Shown here in pieces: positions 1-5,209 of a DNA stretch of 8,010 bases. Origin of the DNA: Eubacteriales Family XIII. Incertae Sedis bacterium. Lineage in GTDB: Bacteria > Bacillota > Clostridia > Peptostreptococcales > Anaerovoracaceae. The stretch covers positions 1-8,010 of the forward strand of contig JAISML010000020.1 in the NCBI GenBank assembly GCA_031276775.1, read 5' to 3'. The position numbers and the translations under genes were made by a program. Below the pieces are notes generated by a model. That model was given only the letters and a program-made list of their open reading frames with translations. It searched no databases and was not told the origin of the DNA. The first letter of the stretch is position 1, and each line of letters begins with the position of its first letter.

Positions 1-586
1 ACAAAAGCCCCTCCTGAAATCGGATGTTGTTTTGGGTCAACACGCTTCTTCGAATCAGTTTTGCGCACGCGGACCCGGGAAATTTCGGCAGGGAGGCCAA
101 ATGATCGAGCGCCGCCGCCTTGGGCGCACCTTTCAATTTGCCCCGATCCGGCATGGAACCGACATCCGTCTTTTTCCCGTCGGGAAAGACCTTCGACATT
201 TGCAGAAAAATCAGATCCTCCGGGCAAGCCCGCGCTGCGGCGCGCTCTATCTCTGCCAACGAATTTTCTTCGATCCAATCATCCCCGTCGACGAACAGCA
301 ACCATTCTCCCGAAGCCGCCCGTACGCCGGCGTTGCGCGCGTCGGAGAGTCCGCCGTTCTCCTTGTGAATGACGGAGATGTTTTGAAACGCGAGGGCATA
401 ATCGTCGCATATCCCGGGGGAAGCGTCCGTCGAGCCGTCATCCACCAGGATGATCTCCGTGCGCTTTGCCGCCTGGCTTGCGATGCTGTCAACGCATGCG
501 TTCAAATACGCGGCCACATTGTGGACGGGGATGACGATGCTGATCGTGTACGGCGCCGGTGAACCCATATCCTGTCCCGCTTCCAT
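1..586 (-). CDS. Glycosyltransferase family 2, N-terminal part (runs off left edge)
   Basis: This is the first 195 residues of a GT-A fold glycosyltransferase that should add a sugar from a nucleotide-sugar donor to a growing surface glycan on the cytoplasmic side of the membrane. Visible family motifs are SIVIPVHNVAAYL near residues 16-28, the LVDDGSTDAS nucleotide-binding stretch at 47-56, KENGGLSDARNAG at 75-87, and the metal-binding FVDGDDW at 98-104, which provides the DXD-type acidic cluster. The fragment ends at IRFQEGLL, where relatives continue into a conserved Glu-Asp catalytic motif, so the 3' half lies outside the window. I chose the ATG at 586 because AGGA lies 9 bases upstream (596-599); an in-frame ATG at 568 also exists but has poor spacing. 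It follows the GT4 gene by 26 bases on the same strand, so the two are probably cotranscribed. Donor and acceptor sugars cannot be read from the sequence. Confidence 0.93.
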   Translation of the reverse strand, partial: MEAGQDMGSPAPYTISIVIPVHNVAAYLNACVDSIASQAAKRTEIILVDDGSTDASPGICDDYALAFQNISVIHKENGGLSDARNAGVRAASGEWLLFVDGDDWIEENSLAEIERAAARACPEDLIFLQMSKVFPDGKKTDVGSMPDRGKLKGAPKAAALDHLASLPKFPGSACAKLIRRSVLTQNNIRFQEGLL

Positions 587-611
587 CAAGAAATATCCTG
601 TCCCGCTTCCA
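567..611. repeat. 26-base-period tandem duplication at the GT4/GT2 junction
   Basis: The 19-base sequence at 567-585 recurs without mismatch at 593-611, a period of 26 bases. On the minus strand each copy contains GGAAGCGGGACAGGATAT. The upstream copy supplies the ribosome site of the GT2 gene. The downstream copy lies inside the coding region and encodes residues 2-6 plus the first base pair of the second in-frame ATG. The simplest reading is a local slippage or duplication event that moved or extended the start of the GT2 gene. Confidence 0.85.
596..599 (-). promoter_or_regulatory. Ribosome binding site of the GT2 gene
   Basis: AGGA on the minus strand lies 9 bases before the ATG at 586. 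It favours that start over the ATG at 568, where the duplicated AGGA is only one base from the start codon. Confidence 0.55.
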
Positions 612-612
612 A

Positions 613-1803
613 TCAGAGGAAGCTTTTGTATATCCCGATCATCGCGTCCAGCGCCTTGTCGATCGCGTAAGGGCGGATCGCAAGGGCTGCCGCATTCCCC
701 GCGCGCGATCTTCCGGAGGGATCTTCGATGAGCGGGCGGATCTTGCTGGCAAACGCGCCGACGTCGCCGACCGGCGCGAGAAAGCCGGTTCTGCCGTCTT
801 CGATGAGATCACGGTGACCGCGGATGTCCGTCGCGACCACAGGCAAGCCGCAGGCCATCGCCTCCATCACGTTGACGGGCAGACCCTCCCGCAAACTCGA
901 ACAGACCGCGATGTCGCACATCGGCAGCAGTTTGTCCACATCGTCCCGCCGACCGAGAAAATCCACCTGTGCCGCGACGCCGATCTTCCGCGCGTATGTT
1001 TGATACGCGCCTTTCATACCGTCTCCGCCGACCAAGAGCAGTCTCACGTCCGGAAGCCGGCTGTCCCCGGCGCCCGCGCTTGTGTTGCGCGCCCGTTCCC
1101 GCGCAACAAACGCCTCCCGATCCTGCCGGACGCGCTTCAGCGCGTCCATAAGAAACCGTTGATTTTTGTTCCTGTTCAGCTCCGCCACACAGATGAGCAG
1201 CACCTCGTCCCCGGCGTACCCGCAGACTTTCCGATACCGTATTTTGTCCCCGCGGCCGGGCGGGAAAAAGCGTGCGCCGTCGTAGCCCACGCCGCGCGAA
1301 AGAAAGGTCCGCTTCGCGCGCAGCCTGTCCCTCGCCGTTTCATAATCCTCCGCGTTGACGGCAATCAGTCCGTCCGTGAACCGCGAGAGGAATTTTTCGA
1401 TCGGGTAGTAGAGAAGCCGACCTGACGCGGAACCGCCTTTCATAAAATGGAAGCCGTGCGCCGTGTAGAGAACGATCGTTCCGCTCCGGCGGTATTTGCG
1501 CGCCGCAAGCCGCGTAAGCGCGCCGCCTACCGGCGTGTGGCAGTGAATCAGGGCGAAATGATGCTGCCGCAGCAGCGCCGCGAGTTGCCTGCGGGCGCGC
1601 AGATTTTCCGGGCGAAACGGGTTCCTCCGCATGTCGATGCGTATCTTTCGGTCGCAATACGGGATCTGCGCATCGCCGTTTGCCGCCACGTACGTTTCGT
1701 AACCGTTGTCGCGGAACCATTTCAGATAGGGCAGATGGAATGCCGTGATATGCGCGTCCACGGTCGCCGCAAACAGGACTTTCCCGGCTTTGCCGTCCGT
1801 CAT
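613..1803 (-). CDS. Glycosyltransferase family 4 (GT-B fold)
   Basis: This 396-residue retaining glycosyltransferase probably transfers a sugar to a lipid-linked glycan in capsule or exopolysaccharide synthesis. The N-terminal acceptor domain has FAATVDAHITAFHLPYLKWF at about 10-30, the HCHTPVGG loop at 88-94 and YTAHGFHFMKG at 113-123, a signature of EpsD/CapM-like enzymes. The C-terminal donor domain begins at about 200 (LLICVAELNRNKNQ) and has the EX7E motif with Glu306 and Glu314 in the segment REGLPVNVMEAM, followed by GLPVVATDIRGHRDLI. Residues about 226-250 form a charged, flexible insert that seems longer than in typical relatives. The ATG overlaps the stop of the upstream YbjQ-like gene by 4 bases (1800-1803). 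GGAAGG abuts the start with no spacer, so translational coupling is more likely than independent initiation. The GT2 gene follows directly. The family is certain; the sugar specificity is unknown. Confidence 0.95.
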   Translation of the reverse strand: MTDGKAGKVLFAATVDAHITAFHLPYLKWFRDNGYETYVAANGDAQIPYCDRKIRIDMRRNPFRPENLRARRQLAALLRQHHFALIHCHTPVGGALTRLAARKYRRSGTIVLYTAHGFHFMKGGSASGRLLYYPIEKFLSRFTDGLIAVNAEDYETARDRLRAKRTFLSRGVGYDGARFFPPGRGDKIRYRKVCGYAGDEVLLICVAELNRNKNQRFLMDALKRVRQDREAFVARERARNTSAGAGDSRLPDVRLLLVGGDGMKGAYQTYARKIGVAAQVDFLGRRDDVDKLLPMCDIAVCSSLREGLPVNVMEAMACGLPVVATDIRGHRDLIEDGRTGFLAPVGDVGAFASKIRPLIEDPSGRSRAGNAAALAIRPYAIDKALDAMIGIYKSFL

Positions 1804-2123
1804 CCTTCCACAACGACGGCCGTACCGCTGACGGTCACCATCAGCATGTTGCCCTGCTGTCCGAGCACCTCATAATCGAGATCCACGCCGACGACCGCAT
1901 TGGCGCCCATCCGCTGCGCCCTGTCTATCATCTCGCCGATCGCGGTCTCTCTGGCCTGAACCAATTCATTTTCATAGCCTTCCGAACGTCCGCCGAAAAA
2001 ATTGCGCAGGCCCGCGCCGAGATCCTTGATGAAGTCCACGCCGCTGATGACCTCTCCGACGACGAGACCCCTGTATTCGACGATCCGCATGCCTTCGATG
2101 CCGGGTGTTGTTGTAACGATCAT
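1800..2123 (-). CDS. ybjQ: YbjQ/UPF0145 family protein
   Basis: This 107-residue protein belongs to the YbjQ family (PF01906, described as putative heavy-metal binding). No biochemical role is firmly established for the family. Family hallmarks are the opening MIVTTTPGIEGMRIVEYRGLV, the central segment GEVISGVDFIKDLGAGLRNFFGGRS at about 23-47, a helix with ARETAIGEM at 57-65, and GANAVVGVDLDYEVLG at 73-88. The length is that of the family. The reading frame stays open upstream to about 2426, but the ATG at 2123 has GGAGGA at 2128-2133 and matches the usual N-terminus, so the longer reading is rejected. It lies 128 bases after the LegC-type aminotransferase gene and overlaps the GT4 gene by 4 bases. 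Nothing in the sequence explains a link to glycan synthesis. No signal peptide or membrane segment is visible. Confidence 0.93.
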   Translation of the reverse strand: MIVTTTPGIEGMRIVEYRGLVVGEVISGVDFIKDLGAGLRNFFGGRSEGYENELVQARETAIGEMIDRAQRMGANAVVGVDLDYEVLGQQGNMLMVTVSGTAVVVEG

Positions 2124-2127
2124 TGTA

Positions 2128-2133
2128 TCCTCC
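2128..2133 (-). promoter_or_regulatory. Strong ribosome binding site of the ybjQ-like gene
   Basis: GGAGGA on the minus strand lies 4 bases before the ATG at 2123. It fixes the start at 2123 and argues against an N-terminal extension of about 100 residues that would overlap the upstream aminotransferase gene. Confidence 0.8.
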
Positions 2134-2201
2134 GTTTCTCCGCGCCGAGACGCGATTCGTTTCGCTTGTCCACCGGGCTTTCGCGCAATGACCGGCAGAC
2201 T

Positions 2202-2245
2202 TTGCAACTGCGCTTTCCTGTGCGGCAAATTGCGGCAGAATGCAA
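2202..2245. other. Interrupted dyad just downstream of the LegC-type gene
   Basis: TTGCA-a-CTGC (2202-2211) can pair with GCAG-aa-TGCAA (2235-2245) around a 23-base loop. It begins 7 bases after the minus-strand stop of the aminotransferase gene. No T run follows on either strand, so it is not a canonical terminator. It may slow or protect the transcript, or it may be chance. The loop region also holds two similar ten-base units starting TGCGGCA (2221-2240). Confidence 0.25.
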
Positions 2246-2251
2246 CCTTCC

Positions 2252-3418
2252 CTATCCACAGGCGGCGATCCGTTCGCAGACATACCGCACGTCGTCCTCC
2301 GTCAAATTTGTGGAACACGGAACGTTTAAGATATGACGCTCCCAATAATGGGCTTTTTCGATATCGTAAGCGCGCGACGCGCAATAGGGTTTCTGTGTGT
2401 GGACAAGCTTCCAGACGGGACGGCATTGAATCCCTTCGGCGATCAGCGTCCGCATGATGCGATCCCGGCGATCCTCTTCCTCAAACAACAGCGAATAAAA
2501 CCATCGGTTGGGACGCAGACCTTCCCCGAACGGAAAGAGGCTCAGGCCCCGGATGCCTTGCAGATATTGCGCGTACAGATCGTAATTGCGCCGTTTGATC
2601 GCCACGAAGTTTTCCAACTCGCCGATTTGGCTCACACCCAAGGCGGCTTGCAGATTCAGCATGCGGTAATTGTATCCCACCTCGTCGTGCCTGAAATACA
2701 GCGCGTCGTCCCGCGCGGTGGCAGTCAGGTACCTCGCCCGGCCGATGCAGGCTCTCCCTTCGGAACCGGAACCCGCGACGATCATCCCGCCGCCGCCGGT
2801 GGTGATGATCTTGTTGGCGTTGAAAGAAAAAACCCCCATGTCCCCGATGGTTCCCGCATGTCTGCCCGCATATTCGCCGGACGCGTAAAAGCTGCCCATC
2901 GCTTCGGTGGCGTCCTCCAAGACTTTGAGACCGTACCGCGCCGCCGTGTCCATGATCGCCGCCATGTCCGCGAGATTCCCAAAGACATGCACAGGGATGA
3001 CGGCCTTGACGGCATTGCCTGTGGCGTTGTCGATGAGTCTGCCCGCTTCGACGCGGCACTCATCACGGCAGAACCGTTCCAGCTTCACGGGATCGAGGCA
3101 CAGACCGCCGTCACAGTCCATGAAGATCGGTTCCGCGCCGAGATAGCGCACGGGGTTTACGGCGGCGATAAACGTGAGGGTGGGCACGATGACCGCGTCT
3201 CCGGGACCGACGCCCAGGATCCGCAACGCCGCGTGAAGCCCCGCGGTGCCGCTTTGACACGCCACAGCCTCCGGAACGCCGACATAGGCCGCCGTCTTTT
3301 CCTCAAACGCGGCAATAAAACCGCCGCCCGTGGAGACCCAACCCGTCTCCACGCATTGCCTCAGGTGATCGGCGATTTCGATATTCAAATTCGGCACGCT
3401 TAACGGTATCTCCCTCAT
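2252..3418 (-). CDS. LegC-family PLP-dependent sugar aminotransferase (DegT/DnrJ/EryC1/StrS)
   Basis: This 388-residue enzyme is a fold-type I aminotransferase that should convert a 4-keto nucleotide sugar to a 4-amino sugar, with glutamate as amino donor, in the cytoplasm. The products of this subfamily feed legionaminic-acid-like or bacillosamine-like sugars. Seen features are IPLSVPNL at 4-11, ETGWVSTGG at 24-32, the SGTAG phosphate-binding loop at 56-60, IPVHVFGN at 141-148, Asp169 in LEDATEAMGS, which should bind the PLP ring nitrogen, and SFNANKIITTGGGG at 198-211 with Lys203 as the Schiff-base lysine. HDEVGYNYRMLNLQAALG (244-261) is also typical. The length is normal. The ATG at 3418 has no Shine-Dalgarno sequence but sits 6 bases after a GATAAT box. 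It leads the cluster of YbjQ, GT4 and GT2. None of the other Leg pathway genes is visible here, so the exact substrate is undetermined. Confidence 0.94.
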   Translation of the reverse strand: MREIPLSVPNLNIEIADHLRQCVETGWVSTGGGFIAAFEEKTAAYVGVPEAVACQSGTAGLHAALRILGVGPGDAVIVPTLTFIAAVNPVRYLGAEPIFMDCDGGLCLDPVKLERFCRDECRVEAGRLIDNATGNAVKAVIPVHVFGNLADMAAIMDTAARYGLKVLEDATEAMGSFYASGEYAGRHAGTIGDMGVFSFNANKIITTGGGGMIVAGSGSEGRACIGRARYLTATARDDALYFRHDEVGYNYRMLNLQAALGVSQIGELENFVAIKRRNYDLYAQYLQGIRGLSLFPFGEGLRPNRWFYSLLFEEEDRRDRIMRTLIAEGIQCRPVWKLVHTQKPYCASRAYDIEKAHYWERHILNVPCSTNLTEDDVRYVCERIAACG

Positions 3419-3424
3419 GCGAAT

Positions 3425-3452
3425 ATTATCTCATACATTGCGCCCAAATCAA
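3425..3452 (-). promoter_or_regulatory. Sigma-A-type promoter placed for a leaderless transcript of the LegC-type gene
   Basis: On the minus strand TTGATT (3447-3452) and GATAAT (3425-3430) are separated by 16 bases. The hexamers match the consensus at 4 of 6 and 5 of 6 positions. The usual start point, about 7 bases after the -10 box, falls on the A of the ATG at 3418, which would give an mRNA without a 5' leader. This fits the lack of a ribosome site there. Confidence 0.55.
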
Positions 3453-3461
3453 ACTCATTTC

Positions 3462-3476
3462 CGCGCAAGTCGCGCG
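3462..3476. other. Small GC-rich dyad upstream of the LegC-type promoter
   Basis: CGCGC (3462-3466) and GCGCG (3472-3476) form a perfect 5-base-pair stem with a 5-base loop, 10 bases upstream of the -35 box of the aminotransferase gene. On the minus strand it is followed by GAAATGAGTTTGATTT, too weak a T stretch for a confident patA terminator. It could equally be an operator. In such GC-rich DNA, chance is a real option. Confidence 0.25.
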
Positions 3477-3504
3477 TTCGGCGAATCGCACGTTCACAAC
3501 AGTT

Positions 3505-3519
3505 CAGGGCGTTGCCCTG
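3505..3519. other. Perfect hairpin downstream of patA
   Basis: CAGGGC-GTT-GCCCTG is a perfect 6-base-pair stem with a 3-base loop, 54 bases after the patA stop on the minus strand. No T run follows it on either strand. It may stop or protect the patA transcript by a Rho-dependent route, but it is not a textbook intrinsic terminator. Apart from this and the dyad at 3462-3476, the 154-base gap contains no gene that I can see. Confidence 0.35.
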
Positions 3520-3572
3520 CGGGGATTTGACCGTCCGGAACCCATGGCCGGCAAAACCCCCGCCGCCCACTC

Positions 3573-4934
3573 TTACAGATTGTATTCTTTCTTCACATCG
3601 GCAAGCGCCTCGTCGAGCGATCGGATCACCCGCCCGATGCTTTCGTCGGAAAGCACGGCCGGCGGTTCGATGCGGACGGTCTTGGCGTTGACCAGCGTGC
3701 CCGCCGTCATGATATGGCGTTCAAACAGCCCTTTCGTGACCGAATAGCCGATCTCCGCTTCCGGGAATTCCATGCAGATGAGCAGTCCGGCGCCCCGGAA
3801 CGATCGGAGTACCGTAGGATATTTTTTCTGAAGCTCCCCCAGTTTTGTCATGAAGTACGCGCCTTTTTCCCTGCACACCTTCGGGATATCGTTTTCGAGC
3901 ATGAATTTTATGGTGGCGATGGCCGCGGAGCAGGCGAGCGGATTGCCGCCGAACGTCGGAGAACCGAGTATCCACGGATTGTCGATGAGTTTGTCCACCC
4001 ACATTTTCGGTCTTGCGATGATGCCGGTGATGGGCATGATGCCGCCCCCGTAGGCCTTGCCGTAGGTCATGATGTCCGGCGTGACGTCTTCCACTTCGCA
4101 TCTCCAGAGCGTACCCGTGCGCCCCATGCCCGTTTGAATTTCATCGACGATCATCGCGACGCCGTACTTGTCGCAGATCGCCCGAACATCGGTGAGATAG
4201 CCGTCCGGCGGAATGATGACGCCGGCTTCCCCCTGAATCGGCTCGATGATGACGCCCGCAACTTTCTCGCCGACGGTTTGAAGATTTCTGACGGCGACTT
4301 CCATCGCGGCGGCATTGCCGTATTCGACGTGTTGCACCTGCTGAATCATCGGGGCATAGTCTTCTCTGTACGCGCCTTTGCCGCCCATGGAGATCGCCCC
4401 CATGGATTTTCCGTGAAACGCGCCGACGGTCGAGATGTACCATCTGCCGCCCGTCGCCAACCGCGCCAACTTCAGCGCCATTTCCACCGCTTCCGCCCCG
4501 CCGTTCGTGAAAAAGCAATACTGCAGATCGCCGGGCGTGATGAGCGCCGTCAGCCGCGCGAGATAGCCGCGCAGCGGATCGATCAGTTCCTGCGAATGCA
4601 ACGCATACCGCGAAAGCTGCGCCTGCACCGTTTTCAGTATCTCCGGATTTCTGTGGCCGCACGTGTAGATGCCAAAGCCGCCAAGACAGTCGATGAACTG
4701 CACACCGTTCAAGTCCTCAAAATGATCGACGGAATCGGTCCACTCGATGAAAGCCGCGTCCGTGGATACGGACTTTCTGTATTCAAGCCAGCCGGGATTG
4801 ACGTTCTCGTTGAAATTCGAGATGGATTCATCGTGGATCTGCTTTTTTTCGGCGTCCGTGAGGGATGCTTTCTCAATGAATTCCACCACTTTGCGGGCTT
4901 CTTTCAAGGCCAATGTTTTGTCTGTTTTCGTCAT
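3573..4934 (-). CDS. patA: Putrescine--2-oxoglutarate aminotransferase (YgjG/PatA type)
   Basis: This 453-residue class III PLP aminotransferase should transfer the terminal amino group of putrescine to 2-oxoglutarate, giving 4-aminobutanal (which cyclises to 1-pyrroline) and glutamate. That is the first step of the transaminase route of putrescine breakdown. It closely follows E. coli YgjG (459 residues), including the N-terminal NVNPGWLEYRKSV at 44-56, IDCLGGFGIYTCGHRNP at 81-97 and LHSQELIDPLR at 112-122. Core residues seen are GAFHGKS at 171-177, EPIQGEAGVI at 231-240, Asp264 in IVDEIQTGMGRTG, Lys293 in YGKAYGGGIMPI as the Schiff-base lysine, and SPTFGGNPLACSAA at 325-338. The PLP phosphate loop reads TNGGAEAVE where E. 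coli has CNSGTESVE, a modest change. The ATG is fixed by AGGAGG 8 bases upstream. It is monocistronic or nearly so and divergent from thrE. Other diamine aminotransferase substrates, such as cadaverine, are possible. Confidence 0.93.
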   Translation of the reverse strand: MTKTDKTLALKEARKVVEFIEKASLTDAEKKQIHDESISNFNENVNPGWLEYRKSVSTDAAFIEWTDSVDHFEDLNGVQFIDCLGGFGIYTCGHRNPEILKTVQAQLSRYALHSQELIDPLRGYLARLTALITPGDLQYCFFTNGGAEAVEMALKLARLATGGRWYISTVGAFHGKSMGAISMGGKGAYREDYAPMIQQVQHVEYGNAAAMEVAVRNLQTVGEKVAGVIIEPIQGEAGVIIPPDGYLTDVRAICDKYGVAMIVDEIQTGMGRTGTLWRCEVEDVTPDIMTYGKAYGGGIMPITGIIARPKMWVDKLIDNPWILGSPTFGGNPLACSAAIATIKFMLENDIPKVCREKGAYFMTKLGELQKKYPTVLRSFRGAGLLICMEFPEAEIGYSVTKGLFERHIMTAGTLVNAKTVRIEPPAVLSDESIGRVIRSLDEALADVKKEYNL

Positions 4935-4942
4935 GGCTGATA

Positions 4943-4948
4943 CCTCCT
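4943..4948 (-). promoter_or_regulatory. Consensus ribosome binding site of patA
   Basis: AGGAGG on the minus strand is followed by 8 bases and then the ATG at 4934. It is the strongest ribosome site in the window and fixes the patA start. Confidence 0.9.
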
Positions 4949-4952
4949 ATGC

Positions 4953-4990
4953 ACTGTAATACCATGTTCATACGAATCATATTTTACAGT
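4953..4990. promoter_or_regulatory. Spaced inverted repeat in the patA leader
   Basis: ACTGTAA (4953-4959) and TTACAGT (4984-4990) are perfect 7-base inverted repeats 31 bases apart, about three helical turns. One arm lies at the predicted patA transcription start and the other ends 4 bases upstream of the AGGAGG. It could be a paired operator on one face of the helix or an RNA stem in the leader that affects access to the ribosome site. The AT-rich stretch contrasts with the GC-rich surroundings. Confidence 0.45.
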
Positions 4991-4994
4991 TTAA

Positions 4995-5010
4995 TTCAAA
5001 GATCGTGCCA
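4995..5010 (-). promoter_or_regulatory. Sigma-54-like promoter of patA
   Basis: The minus strand reads TGGCAC (5005-5010), five bases, then TTGAA (4995-4999). The sigma-54 core is TGGCAC-N5-TTGC followed by A or T. The -24 element is perfect and the spacing is exact; only the C of the -12 GC is changed to A. Transcription would start near 4984, leaving a leader of about 50 bases with the AGGAGG site in place. E. coli patA (ygjG) is known to depend on sigma-54. No convincing sigma-70-type promoter competes here: TTGGCA with TAAAAT needs a 19-base spacer. Confidence 0.5.
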
Positions 5011-5061
5011 ACCCCGGAATTCTTCGCGGTTTTCGACGGACGCGCCCGCCGCGCGTTGTGC

Positions 5062-5076
5062 GGAAACCCGTTTTCC
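5062..5076. promoter_or_regulatory. Candidate activator half-site pair upstream of patA
   Basis: GGAAA-N5-TTTCC is a 15-base dyad lying about 78-92 bases upstream of the predicted sigma-54 start of patA, within the usual range for an enhancer-binding activator. It partly overlaps a second short palindrome, TTCCCGGAA (5073-5081). No specific regulator can be named. Confidence 0.2.
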
Positions 5077-5126
5077 CGGAACCGCGCATGATCGGCTTTG
5101 CGCGCAAACGTCCCAATCTTCCATTC

Positions 5127-5170
5127 CGTGCGATTGCGTTCTCACATTTGCGACACAACGCTTCCGCACG
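5127..5170. promoter_or_regulatory. 44-base interrupted palindrome in the patA-thrE divergent region
   Basis: The left arm is CGTGCG-att-GCGTT (5127-5140) and the right arm is AACGC-ttc-CGCACG (5157-5170). The 6- and 5-base blocks pair perfectly with matching 3-base gaps around a 16-base centre. The centre lies near 5148.5, about 61 bases upstream of the predicted thrE start and about 164 bases upstream of the predicted patA start. Both distances suit an activator site. The rest of the divergent region shows no gene. Confidence 0.4.
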
Positions 5171-5174
5171 CAAC

Positions 5175-5203
5175 TGTTTTCGGCGCGCAGCCTGTGATAT
5201 AAT
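5175..5203 (+). promoter_or_regulatory. Extended -10 promoter of thrE, placed for a leaderless mRNA
   Basis: TATAAT at 5198-5203 is a perfect -10 box and is preceded by TG and one base, the extended -10 motif. The -35 position at 17-base spacing holds TGTTTT (5175-5180), a poor match. The expected start point falls on or next to the A of the ATG at 5210, 6 bases past the box. There is no ribosome site between the box and the ATG. Confidence 0.7.
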
Positions 5204-5209
5204 GTACCT

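Noticed and set aside
559..1425. Plus-strand open frame of about 288 codons opposite the GT4 gene
   Set aside because: Antisense to a gene with the full GT4 motif set; no independent support.
2119..2127. TACAAT box on the minus strand at the ybjQ start as a promoter
   Set aside because: It overlaps the start codon and ribosome spacer, has no -35 partner, and would start transcription inside the gene.
2124..2426. N-terminal extension of the YbjQ-like protein
   Set aside because: The frame is open, but the extension overlaps the aminotransferase gene, is low in similarity to anything, and the ATG at 2123 has a strong ribosome site and the family N-terminus.
2333..3403. Plus-strand open frame of about 356 codons opposite the LegC-type gene
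   Set aside because: Antisense shadow of a well-supported gene, with no recognisable protein motifs.
3714..4940. Plus-strand open frame of about 408 codons opposite patA
   Set aside because: It is fully antisense to a clear aminotransferase gene, has no family motifs and an Arg/Asp/His-rich composition typical of GC-rich shadow frames.
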